Assembly (NCBI GenBank): GCA_032718565.1
Contig: JAVGVS010000108.1
Coordinates: 1,188,116-1,252,115 of the forward strand
DNA from: Distichodus sexfasciatus
Taxonomy: Eukaryota; Chordata; Actinopteri; Characiformes; Distichodontidae
Direction of reading: 5' to 3'
DNA length: 64,000 bases
Shown piece by piece: positions 41,801 to 52,323 of this stretch. A program made the translations under genes and the position numbers. The notes under the pieces were generated by a model. The model was given only the letters and a program-made list of their open reading frames with translations. It did no database searches and was not told the origin of the DNA. Every line of letters starts with the position of its first letter. Within the stretch, counting starts at the first letter, position 1.

Positions 41801-43331
41801 AATGTATCTAGTAATTACAGCACCCCCATTGTTCACATAGTGGCATTGTATAATTAGCACCCCCTTATTTTTCAAATAGCAACATTATATATTTTCCTCT
41901 TCCATATCTTAGTTTTGTATTGTTTATACCAAATTACAGCAAAGTCTGACTTATGTTTCTTAAGATATAGGCATTTGGCATGTATAGCGCCCCCTATTGT
42001 TTAATTGGCACTATTGATGCTGGCTGGACCAAAGCAGTCCAAAGATACAGCTGTTTAAGCAGAATAAGCCACGCTCCACTGCAGTTAATTCACTAATATT
42101 AGCCGCCCCTTTGTGACATCTCAAAAAAGCTCGGTGTTACGATATCAGGCGAGTCCTCAGATTGATTTGACATCTCACTTGCCTTAATCAGCTAATTAGC
42201 CTAGCAGGAGTTTGCAAAAGTTTGTTTAGCTTATTAATCACTCAAATTAGCTCAAAATCTCAAAATGGGAAGTGCATAGTACCAATTAGAAAGTTGTCTG
42301 GCTTAAGCCAAAGAATCAGCTAAAGCAGAAATCTTCACTGTAGGCCACATGGCTTGAGAGTTAGAGGAGTTAGCTTTCTGCAACTTACAGTTCAAGCTGC
42401 AAAACTCATTTTGTAGGGGGAAAAAAAGTACATATTGTATGAATTATAATAAAGAAAAAAACTGAACAATTACAATAAGGTTCCATAGCACAACACCTAT
42501 AAAACATGTAGTAGTCAAGTCAAAGTTTAGCACCTTTTAACAACTAAGGTTGAACAAAGTGCTGTACATTGATCACGAAAGAAGGCTTTGACAAAACATT
42601 CAACACATCACAATTAAACTAAAAGAATATAAAATAGAATAGAATAAAAATAAAATACATCAAAATATTCGTCAGTATTAAAACTAAAATGAATTTGAGG
42701 TTAATTAAAAATGGATGAGTGAATGATACACAGATTTGTGTTCCCTGCTGATGTGCTCTGTGTGTGTGTTAGAGGGACAACGTGGTGAAGAGTTTGCGCT
42801 CGGGTAAGATCTGGGTGCTGATCTGCACGGCCCTCATGGCTCGCGGCATCGACTTCAAGGGAGTCAACCTCGTGGTCAACTACGACTTCCCCAGCAGCGC
42901 TGTCGAGTACATACACCGCATCGGTGAGCAGCAAACCTGTAACCCCTCCGGCCTCTATCACCACCATCCTCTACACCTTCATCCTACGCTTATCTCTATC
43001 TCTTTGTCTCCCTTTCTCTTTCTTTCTTTTTTTCTCTCTCCCTGCCCACTCTCTCGCTTTCTTCATCTTTCTCCTCTCCATTAGTCTCCCTCTCCCTCCC
43101 TCTTACCGCCCACTCTTTCTCCATCTCTCTCTCCAGGCCGTACAGGAAGAGCAGGACACAAGGGTAAAGCTGTGACCTTCTTCACTGAGTCGGACAAACC
43201 TCTACTGCGCAGGTAAAGCATCTAAAACACAGTTTATAAACAACTTATACTGGAGCCCAAACCATAATTAGCCAGTTATGAACTGAACAACTTTAAAAAT
43301 ACAGCACTGGGATGTATTGCAAAATGTGCAA

Positions 43332-43389
<58 letters not shown>

Positions 43390-44681
43390 ATAACAAATAC
43401 TGTTCCTCAAAACAAGAAAATCTGGCTCTTTAGAAGCAAATGTGTGGCTCAGGACCATTGTTCAGCACTGTATATATCAACTGACCGTCTGATTTTCCCC
43501 AGAAGTACAAAACAACAAATTTCCTCTGACATTTCTGTAGTAGCATCACCAAGATAACATCCATAATGCAGTTTAGATATGAATGTTTTCTTGTCATAAT
43601 ATGGTTAAACCACAAGAACAGGTGGAATTTTTAGCATCTGTCCCTAAAATGAAAACGTCTGAGGAACACTCGACCTGCAGTCTGCATTTAGGACAAAACC
43701 ATGCCACTGTCTTAAGCTCCGTCTCCCTGTCTCTGTCCTCCTCAGCATCGCCACGGTGATCAAACAGGCTGGATGTCCCGTACCCGACTACATGATCGGA
43801 TTCAAGAAGATAAACAGGTCCGTGTTGTACACGAATCATCAGTCATGTTTTACTTATTGTCCTTATTAATCTATATACTTGAAATAAATGTATTTAGATT
43901 TTAAGCTAGTTAAAGGTGCTTTTGGTTTGGAGCTTTGAGCAATTAATTAAAGGTTAGTGAAACAACTTCCCATGACAGTTATTTAGATTAGATTTTTCTT
44001 ACAGGAATGCAAAGTTATGACGGAATGTTCAGCACCACGTATGTTTAATTGAGTAAAGTATCTTGAGTTAATGTGAAACGTTTTTCGTCTGTGTAGCAAA
44101 GAGAAACGGCAGCTGGAGAAGAAACCGCCACAGAGGGAGACAATCCGCTGCTTGTCTCGATTATTCATGAAACAGAAACCAGTCAAGGGGAAAAGGTTGG
44201 AATATCCAAAAACTACACACCGTCAGCACACACACAGGCACCTGGCACTCTGACAGCACATCAACACTCAGATCACCACTCAGCTTCCATCATCATCTCT
44301 GTGGACCAGTGCAGTAAACTGGGGGTGTAATGATACAGTGCTTTTCATTTTGGTAGCTTTTTCTGATATAATATGCATGGAATTGATCGTTTTTAATCAA
44401 CATATGATATTGTCTCATCAGTTGCTGACTTTAACTATCCCTAGGCATGATATAATATTGTATGGTTATGAAGCTTGTGACTTACTCACCTACAGTGCAC
44501 ATATAAACACACAGCATCGTACTGTAACATCAGAAATCCATCACCTTAGATTACACAGCTTTGTGTTGATCTTTTAGTAAAGATAGATATTTGAATTTAG
44601 CGATAGAGTAACTGCAATTAAATCTGGTTTGCCACCTCTCTATGATGCCTCTGGATTTGCAGGAGAAAGAGAAAAAAGTGA
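35876..44681 (+). CDS. ddx52: DDX52, DEAD-box RNA helicase (Rok1 family), 15 exons
   Basis: ATP-dependent RNA helicase of the nucleolus, homologue of yeast Rok1, needed for 18S rRNA processing and 40S assembly. Exons: 35,876-35,962; 37,131-37,368; 37,514-37,674; 37,905-38,090; 38,880-39,023; 39,247-39,358; 39,441-39,513; 40,259-40,462; 40,783-40,873; 41,241-41,363; 42,773-42,923; 43,137-43,212; 43,746-43,817; 44,097-44,195; 44,663-44,681. All junctions are GT-AG and in phase, giving 611 residues (human about 599). The start MDAVDLFRKLGAGAKFD matches the mammalian N-terminus. An acidic/basic linker (about 30-160) is followed by Q-motif region PTPIQMQAVP, motif I APTGSGKT (about 232), PTRELASQ, TTPNRL, motif II DESD (about 341; DEAD variant of this subfamily), SAT, and C-terminal domain ARGIDF and HRIGRTGRAG (about 521). 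The tail is lysine/arginine-rich. No defect is seen. Confidence 0.97.
36000..37130. other. ddx52: ddx52 intron 1
   Basis: Besides the SINE fragment it contains AGAGCTGGGCGATATGAAC (about 36,453-36,471), a widespread fish repeat signature. No other coding sequence. Confidence 0.5.
36525..36677 (+). repeat. Chimeric SINE fragment (B joined to A) in ddx52 intron 1
   Basis: GCTCAAGGACCCAGTGG (family B, reversed) runs straight into GGTAGTGTAAGGGATCG and the family A body with B-box GGTTCGAATCTC. The copy ends at about 36,677 without the family A tail. Confidence 0.55.
38385..38660. repeat. Dispersed repeat in ddx52 intron 4
   Basis: TGGTGCCAAAATTCTGAGCG, TTTACATGCTCGACTCGGCC and CGTTAGAAATGTCTGGGCCA match, in rearranged order and opposite orientation, the segment at about 45,225-45,450. 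Family unknown. Confidence 0.5.
40724..40765 (+). repeat. SINE B tail fragment before ddx52 exon 9
   Basis: TGTGGATAAGAGTGTCTGCT followed by AAATGCTGTAAATGTAAATG is the L2-like tail of family B, ending 17 bp before exon 9. Its inverted partner lies 6 bp after the exon. Confidence 0.85.
40880..40975 (-). repeat. Inverted SINE B fragment after ddx52 exon 9
   Basis: TTTACATTTACAGCATTACA followed by CTCTTATCCAGAGC is the reversed tail, and GGGACAGTGTCACTGGAGCA continues into the SINE body. It begins six bases after the exon 9 donor. Confidence 0.8.
41364..42772. other. ddx52: ddx52 intron 10 (1.4 kb)
   Basis: AT-rich with internal similarity between 41,810-42,000 segments (ACAGCACCCCCATTGTTCAC, GTATAGCGCCCCCTATTGTT), suggesting a decayed repeat. 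No exon. Confidence 0.45.
42985..43130 (+). repeat. Long pyrimidine tract in ddx52 intron 11
   Basis: Most of the 213-bp intron is C/T-rich (TCTC, CCCTCT) up to the acceptor, an unusually long polypyrimidine tract. Confidence 0.8.
43335..43392. repeat. (TA)n microsatellite in ddx52 intron 12
   Basis: About 28 TA units with one TTTA interruption. Confidence 0.95.
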
Positions 44682-44776
44682 GAGAAGGTAAAAGCTGCTG
44701 GAGAAGAAACAGAACAAAAGTCACGATCAGCTGAGCTGGGGAAAATGTCTGGATATATATGCATTTTCTAGTTCTA

Positions 44777-44782
44777 AATAAA
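44777..44782 (+). terminator. ddx52: ddx52 polyadenylation signal
   Basis: AATAAA about 95 bp after the stop codon. The downstream GU-rich element is not distinctive. Confidence 0.6.
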
Positions 44783-44799
44783 TAGACATTGTTTTACAC

Positions 44800-45890
44800 C
44801 TTTTACACTTGTTTGTAAAGCAGATTAAAGTGTTATACATGTAAATGTACAGATACAATACAGATGTCCCAACCTCTTGACCTGTTTGCTGTGGTTCACT
44901 TTGCACTGGTTCCAGTCCACAGTTCCAGTGGTTTTGATTGTGTTCCTTTGTAGAAGATGTTCAGATTAAAACATCTCACACTGAAATCACACATCTCTAC
45001 TTCATTTTATTTGCTTACCAGTTACCTCTTACCTTCATTTTCCTTCTGAGTAAGCGTCTTGGTTTCTCTGGAGTTCGTGATTTGTTTATCCTAAGTATTT
45101 ACAGATCTCCTAAAAGCATGAGAGAGAGAAATAAACACAGGTTTTACATTCAGATGAGAAAGTAATATCTGCTCACAAGAGTTTTTCAAGGCGCCAGAAA
45201 TCATTTCTGCTGTTAACTGGAGATGCACAATATGGGAGATGTTCATGCTTACATCTGCCGTTACCGAAGACGATAAATGAGAAAGGCTGAGTTGAGCATG
45301 TAAAAATGCGATATATTGCTCACAGTTCCACTGCATGCTCAGAGTTTTGGCACAAAAATAATTCCCTAGTTCTGACATTTCTAACACAGCGGCAAGTCCA
45401 GCAAGCGTGGAGTGGAGCGAGGGCGGGGCATTTCCAGCGTAGTGCACAACATTTTAAGAAAAACTAACTTTGCATCCTATGTAGTGTACCACAGTCTATT
45501 ACCATGTGTGTAGAGATCCGGCTATTTTGCAGGGTATACTACTACATAAAATTATAGTAAAAGAGCACCTTACCTACCATACTATTAAGTGCAGTAGTAC
45601 ACAGCCCGGGACACAGCCCATGTGTGAGCTCACATTCACTAAGTGACACAAACAATTGACTTTGAGCCCACGTGCAGGCAGAGTTGAGTGCATAAAGATG
45701 AGATTTTGCTCATGAATGTTCCACTGCGTTTTGAGCTAAACACCCTCTGATACATGCCCTTCGACCAGCTTGTGACGTGGAGTTCCTGGCAGGTTTAACC
45801 CCAAACCTCTGCCAGTGCGACTCCACCCATGAGCTACAGCTTCCTCTCCACTTGTGACCATGTTTTCTAAACATTTGTTTTTTACTTGTT
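44800..45890. other. Intergenic, includes dispersed repeat
   Basis: 45,225-45,450 is the second copy of the repeat in ddx52 intron 4; 45,690-45,745 repeats part of it again (GAGTTGAGTGCATAAAGATG). No gene seen. Confidence 0.4.
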
Positions 45891-45894
45891 CATT

Positions 45895-46885
45895 TACCAA
45901 ATAAACAGCAGCAAGAATTTAACCCACAACCTTCTGGTTCCAGATCCCTAATGTAGACCACTGCACCAGCTGGGGATGGTTTGGACTGCTTTTTTTTTTT
46001 TAGACCTTTGTCTTTGAGTTGCTCTGTTGCCAAATAAATAGGAGGAAGAATTGAACCTTGGGATTTGAACTCACAACTGCTGGGAGCCAGGAAAACGCTA
46101 ACCCACTGAGCCACAGAGGTTTTCACACATGCAGATGTTTTAGACATTTTGTTTTTAGTTGCTCATTCACCAACTAAGCATAAAGTAAGATTGAACTCAG
46201 GATGTTTCTGGCTCCCAAAAGCTGGAATATAAACCACTACACTACAGGTTCTTGTTGAGCTCCTTCTTATAGACATTTGTCTTTTAACTGTTTTATTTAC
46301 CAACTTCAATATGAGTAAAGCGGAACCCCAAGAACCACCTCTCTGCAAAGTCAAGGTGTAACCCACTACACCAGCCGGGTTGTGACATTCCTACTTTTAT
46401 AGATCTTTAATTTTGAGTTGTTCATTTACCAAGTAAGCTGGGTAAGAATGGAACCCTGCACACTCTGGCTCCAAAGCATTTGTCTTTTAATTAATTGTTG
46501 AACCAGATTTGAACCCACAACCTTCAGAATACAAGGCTGGGGTATGGTCCACTACACCAGACAGCTTCTCCTAACTGACTACTCATTTTAAAAACTCTTG
46601 TCTTTTAGTTGTTTACTTACCCAATAAAACTAAGCAGGCACTGAACCCAGAACCTTCTGAATAAAAGCCCAACATGTTGACCACTACCCCAACTAGATTC
46701 ATGTGTTAAGGTGCCATTTTTGGAATGTATCTTTTTGTTGTTTAGTTATCAAAATATATGAATTAAAATCATATCCTGGATCTGGCATTTTAGTGATTCG
46801 TTTAACAAATAAACTGAAGCTGGGCTTGAACCCAGAATCTTCTGCTTACAAAGCTACCATGTAGACCACTACACCAACTTACACA
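45895..46885 (-). repeat. Tandem array of tRNA-like units (about 133 bp each)
   Basis: About eight units read, on the minus strand, a tRNA-like head (TGGTGTAGTGG, A-box-like) followed some 45-50 bp later by a B-box-like GGGTTCAAGCCC / GGGTTCAAATC, then a linker resembling GGTAAATGAACAACTAAAAG and an ACAAATGTCT block. Unit starts on the plus strand fall near 45,908, 46,041, 46,177, 46,312, 46,436 (truncated), 46,500, 46,628 and 46,815. The heads do not fold into a standard tRNA, so these are tRNA-derived repeats, not tRNA genes. Confidence 0.7.
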
Positions 46886-47089
46886 CCACGGCCTGGTGTC
46901 AGGTTTGAAGCTAGACAATTTGGCAAATGAACAACTCCAATGGACAAATCCATTTTAAGTTTAAGGAGAAATTAAAGTTTGTAGTGATCTACATCTTGAA
47001 GGTTATTAATGTTCCACACTGGATTAGTTTTAACTGTTAGAAAGAAAAGATGAACAAAAAAAAAAAAGAAGGCAGTAAGTATGCAGGGC

Positions 47090-47165
47090 TTCCTGGTGTA
47101 GTGGTCTACATCTGGGCTGTGTTATCAGGAGGTCATGGGTTCGATTTAGCTCCCTGTTCATTCAT
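47090..47165 (+). repeat. Inverted single tRNA-like unit
   Basis: CCTGGTGTAGTGGTCTACAT, then AGGTCATGGGTTCGATTTAG, is the same unit as in the array at 45,895-46,885 but in plus orientation, preceded by a run of 12 A at about 47,056-47,067. Confidence 0.7.
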
Positions 47166-47169
47166 ACAT

Positions 47170-47882
47170 GAGCAACTTACAGGCAACAAGGTTTAAAATA
47201 TAAGTTCCAAAACAGACCTGTGGTTGGCACTGTTGCTGCAGCATCTGGAACACATGGTGATGATGCTTTATCCATACAATGACTCACGCCAAGTGTCAAC
47301 AGAAATCCTACAGCAATGCTTAACGATCAACATTCTGGCTGAAAAATCAATTATAAATTCCAGATAAACTCACCTTCATCAGCGTTTTCTTCTCTTTGTT
47401 GAGTAGAGAACACATCTCCAGCATTTCACCACCTGCACAGCAGATCCGACATCTTGTATTACCCCTAGCAGCTGGCTTGGGGGGGCGAGGTTAAGTGTCT
47501 AGCTCGTTGGCACATCTCGCGGATTTGAGGCGTCCAGGAGTATTCTGAACTAACCTTATGGTCATTAACACAAACCTGTGTATTTAGACCACTGACCCAC
47601 CTGCACCTCTGTGGTCTTGGCAGATTCTGGCTTCTTAGTGATTATTTCTTACAAACACTTCGAACCAGTAATCTCTACTACTATCAGAGACATCAGGCCT
47701 CATTCAGCAACTGCTCTTAAGAAGAAATTTGCTCTTAAAATCCACAAACACAGTTTTCATCGGGATTCTGACATTCAACAAGGTTTTCTTACTGGAGATT
47801 TAATCTGAAATTGAAACAGAACCTACAAACAGTGAACTTGGCTTCTCTTCCACTCAACAGTTAATATTATACTACTTAAATG
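47170..47882. other. Intergenic, no gene seen
   Basis: The open frame at 47,611-47,808 has no recognised domain. Nothing else to report. Confidence 0.35.
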
Positions 47883-48721
47883 CAGGGGTGGAAGTAACGA
47901 ATAACAAATACTCACGTTACTGTAATTAAGTAGATTTTTTGGGTCCTTGTACTTTTATGAGTAGTTTTTCAAGTGTGTAATTTAGCACTCGTACTTTCAC
48001 GGTACAATTTACATATAATCTACTTAAGCTACTTATAAAATCAAAAGCCTTCCTGAGTACACCCTGAATTTAGATTAACATTCAAACATTTCATGCATCT
48101 TTTGCAGCCAATAAAAGGCTATTGCAATCGACTTGGCGTAATTAATCTATAGCGTAAGCAAAAGAATAAACTCGCGGCAGCAGGTACAGGTGTCTGGAGG
48201 AACTACACAGTGAATTACAAACTCATTTTAAAGACTGAAGATCTAGACAAAAGCCAAAATGGAGACAGAAGACAACACTGTCAACTGTGAAAATGATGGA
48301 GAAAAGGCACAGGACGAGTGCCCGCTGCCTGTTGTTCGCAGTGTATTTGGAAAAGTTTAAACTGTTCTATGCATGTTCTAAAAACATTTTTTTTGTCATT
48401 GTTTTAACAAAAATTCTACTTTATATCTACATTTATTTACAGAACAAATTGTCTTTCTACACCTCGTTCATCTGAGAAATGTGCTTTGAACGTAGATATT
48501 TTATACTGATGAATCGAATCGAATGCCTGCTATTGGCGGCTGTCAAAACATCCATCAGTTTAAAGTGAGTAATACTCTAGGCAGCTTTTGGGGAAGAGTG
48601 CTGTACTTTACTCAAGTATTTTTTTTTAACACCAGTACTTTTACTTGTAATTGAGTACATTTTAACCAATGTAACAGTACTTGTGCTTGGTGCAAATTTC
48701 AGTACTTTTTCCACCTCTCTG
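47883..48721 (+). mobile_element. hAT-like DNA transposon remnant
   Basis: The ends CAGGGGTGGAAGTAACG and, inverted, TACTTTTTCCACCTCTCTG match a common fish hAT-like terminus. Inside, about 48,259-48,375 in plus orientation reads an N-terminal start (METEDNTVNC) followed by ECPLPVVRSVFGKV, resembling the region before a BED zinc finger; it is broken soon after by frameshift and stop. A clean 8-bp target duplication is not obvious. Confidence 0.6.
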
Positions 48722-48724
48722 TAG

Positions 48725-49150
48725 AAAATGTCACCTTAAGAGCTTAAAACTTAAGACATCATTGGTGAATAGGCTCAAAAGTCTGACCCACATGCTTCAT
48801 TTTCACCCTCTAAACATTGAGCATGATAAATTCTTACAAATTATTATTGTAAACATTGTCATTGCATCTTTATAAGAGTTCACGAGCATGAAACCTCCAC
48901 TAACAGAAGCTGTGTTTATTCCTGGGACCTTCCACATTTGAACAGAAGCAAATTCACACACAACTAAGCTACAAGGGTTTTGATGCTTCATTTCTAACTT
49001 TTCACAGTCTGATTCTTAGTAATTATGTGTAAATAATATTGTTTTACGATTCTCAATTCACTATCAGAACAAACTTTCCAAATCTGAAGCTTTAAAAATC
49101 TTTTAACAGCAACAGAATCTCACACATGAAACTGGAATCTCCCTCGTTTA
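48725..49150. other. Intergenic, no gene seen
   Basis: AT-rich flank between two transposon-like elements. Confidence 0.35.
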
Positions 49151-49154
49151 TCTA

Positions 49155-50450
49155 CGGTGGCGAGAAAGCCTAACACAATTCAAAGTTAAAAAGCAGCTGC
49201 AAAACCTAGCGTTCATTCAAGTTCTAGCGCAGACTCAGACACACTACAAATTCGTAGACGCGACACAAACTCAGAAATCACTTTCATCAATTTCGTCATT
49301 ACACGTTGCAAATACAGAAAACACATGCATCTTCTAAAACGTGCTGCAAATACAGAAAACACATGCATCTTCTAAAACAGCGCTGCAAATACAAAAACGT
49401 ACATCACCTAAAATGCTCGCGAATACAGAAAACATGCATCTTCTAAAACATGCTGCCGTCACAGAAAACAGCCATCTTCTAAGCAGCTACGTACAGAAAA
49501 ACACATGCATCACTTCTAAGCAGCGCTGCGAATTCCAGAAAACACATTATCTTCAAAAACCACGCTCACCCGAATACAGAAAACACATGCATCTTCTAAA
49601 ACGCTGCAAATACAAAAAACACATGCATCTTTAAAACAACTGCAAGTACAGAAAACTACCTTCATCTTCTAAGCAGCACTGCAAATACAGAAAACACATA
49701 CGCTCTTCTAAAGCGTTATAGAATACAAGCTTTATGCATCTTCTAAACGTTATGCGAATACAGAAAACACATGCATCTTAAGCAGCTGCAAGTACAGAAA
49801 ACAGCCATCTTCCTAAAGCGTGCTGCGAATACAGAAAACACATGCATCTTCTAAAAACCTTGCTGCAAATACAGAAAACACATCTTCTAAAACGCAAAAC
49901 AGAAAACACATGCATCTTCTAAAACATGCTGCATGTACAGAAAACACATTTGACTTTGACATTGACTTTGACACATGCATCCTCTAAAACGTTGCGCAAA
50001 TACAGAAAACACAACCAAACTGAGCCAAAACGCAAAGCGGAAGTCCCGAGGAGGTGGAGAGCAGTAAGTGAAATTAACATTTGAGATCCAATCTAACTTC
50101 ACATAAGAGTCTCCATACATGAAATTTCACTTACTGAGTCTCCACCTCCGGACTTAAAAACAGGATGTGGCCACACAAAACAAGCGTCCTCCGCAAACAC
50201 TTCTGTTGTGTTTTGGTTCAGTTTGGTTGTGTTTTCTGTATTTGCAGCGCGTTTTAGAAGTGCATGTATTCTGTTTTAAAAATCTTTAAAAATTTTAGAA
50301 AAAGATGCAAAAATTGATGAAAGTGATTTCTGGGTTTGCTGGCGTCTGAATTGTAGTGTGTCTGGAGTCATGGCTGTGAACAGATAGAGCACTTTGTGGT
50401 TTTGCAGCGCGTTTTTAACTTTGAATTGCGTTGGGCTTTTTTGCCTATTT
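49155..50450. mobile_element. Foldback element with long inverted arms
   Basis: Left-end sequence AAAGCCTAACACAATTCAAA and GTTAAAAAGCAGCTGCAAAA recurs inverted at 50,405-50,437 (AACTTTGAATTGCGTTGGGC). Inner blocks also pair: CAGAAATCACTTTCATCAAT with ATTGATGAAAGTGATTTCTG, and at the centre 50,041-50,075 with 50,122-50,154 (GTAAGTGAAATT / AATTTCACTTAC). No transposase. The left arm carries the minisatellite at 49,310-50,005, the right arm about one unit. Confidence 0.75.
49310..50005 (+). repeat. 34-40-bp minisatellite (about 19 units)
   Basis: Degenerate tandem units of GCAAATACAGAAAACACATG followed by CATCTTCTAAAACGTGCT. Units vary in length and spacing by small insertions and deletions. 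It lies in the left arm of the foldback element. Confidence 0.9.
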
Positions 50451-50455
50451 ATCTG

Positions 50456-52285
50456 CACGTTCACTAGTAGAGAATTCTAGCATTAAACTCACCTGGTGCT
50501 CGGTGCAGGAACCTCCTGATGGAGACAGATCTCCCTCAAAAACACATCACAATACTGTCGTCCTGGAGCTTAATCCACATGCCACATGATTTACACCAGA
50601 CATTTACAAACACCCAGTGCAGCTGCTGAACTTCAAGTGACCACAAAGGACACCAAGGTGACTGAGTGCTGCAGTGCTCCCTGGTGGAGAGGTCAGTGGA
50701 TTAAACACTGAAAGCTTGTTAAGGAGGATGTGATGCTGAATCTGTGAAATGTTTTGAAATCTTCTTGACAAACACTTGCAGAGAAACCAATCAAAAGTTC
50801 TAAAACGTCTTGTGTGTTTATACTGTTCTATTATTATAAACATAGAAAGGACCATATCTACAATAGTATATTAAATTTAATAGGTGTCTTGTCTCAGTTA
50901 TCCCACAGCAACATGTCCATTTCATTCATTAATACATATTTAATATTCTGGTTTATTTTTAGCAATTGAATAAACAGTTGAATTTAAAGTTCCATCAAAG
51001 GTTCTCTGATGTATTTGAACATTTTAAAAAAGGTTCCACAATAGTAACTTTCCCTGGTAACTAGTTACTTTTATAATGCTGTAGGTTACTAACTTAGTTA
51101 CTTTTTGGGAGACACTGAGAAGACATAATTGCATAATTGCTTTAATTTGAAGTACATGACAGGCATATGTTACTACGATTTGTTGAAATCATTTTTACAT
51201 TTTAAATGACTGATTCCAGATCAGCACATTTCAATCTATAAAGCATGAACATATAAGTAAATTATCACAAGAATTAAGAATGTCATAAATATTATGTACA
51301 CAAAATATCTCATCCATTCACACACAGCATTACCAAATCATTTTTAGGATGAAGTCTGTATAAACACGCCGACATTACTGTGAGATGTGGATTCATATGC
51401 ATAAGAGTGTATATGAGATTATGCATCTTTTCTGTACACGTGCATCGGGAGAAGCTCTGTGTCCTTGAACCTGGATGTTTGCAACTTCTTGCAATACTTT
51501 TTATTGGCTTTATAATGTCGCGGTAAGACTGGACGTTTATATGGGCCGTGTGTGTTGATGGCAGGGCAGCAGCCCTTTTTTACACAGCATCAGTCAATAT
51601 ATAACACAGCTTTAACGAGCCTCACGGAAACTTTAAGAACACCGTCAGCTCAAAGTCCAAAACCAGGTTTTTAGCTTTCAACAGAGGGTGGTTCAGAGCA
51701 TGATGGGAGTGTTTTAACTCTTTAATTAGACAGAACATTCCATACAAAGTACAAACTCAACAAACTCCTTTTTGTTATTCCAGCCATAAGGTCAGCCATG
51801 AGCATCATTCAGCAAACATTCTTCAAACCAACTTTTCACCAAGATTCACCAAAGTTGTTAAAAATTTATTCCTATGTAAAAGCAGAATCTACAACGAGAG
51901 CACCATTAGGTGAATTTTGCTGTGTGCCTATTTGTGCAAAACACTAGCTTTTCGGGTTTCTCTTCAGTTCCACACATGTACAAATTAGAAGTCTAAACTT
52001 TCTTAAGTTGTAAAATATTGGAGAATGAGGCCGTGTATTCTGAATTCCCATCGGACCAGTTGGATTTCGTGTTCTGGAGGCAGGACTCTTACTTGAGGCA
52101 CTGTGAACACCAAGACAGCAGCACATTTCCTTTTATTCTCCAACAGTAAATTGATTCGTTTTTTCAGTTAAATTTAAATGATCAGTTTAAATGTGTTGCG
52201 CATGCTGTAAACAACAGATATCTGATGAAAGCCGCAAGATCAATTAATTTTAATTACATCATTTTTTTTATGTAGCCCTTGAGAT
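50456..52285. other. Intergenic / possible tmigd1 3' region
   Basis: No confident exon. A minus-strand acceptor GTGTTCACAG at about 52,101-52,110 followed by TGCCTCAAGTAA could be a terminal tmigd1 exon, and a minus-strand AATAAA (TTTATT at about 51,866) lies downstream. Confidence 0.35.
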
Positions 52286-52323
52286 TTTCATCTTATCAGT
52301 CCTGTATTGTGAGGGTTCAGTAC

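Noticed and set aside
46000..46885. Possible cluster of true tRNA genes
   Set aside because: Units have B-box-like motifs but no complete acceptor, anticodon or T stems; they are tRNA-derived repeats.
49310..50005. CRISPR-like regular repeats
   Set aside because: Units are directly adjacent and degenerate with no unique spacers, in a vertebrate genome; it is a minisatellite.
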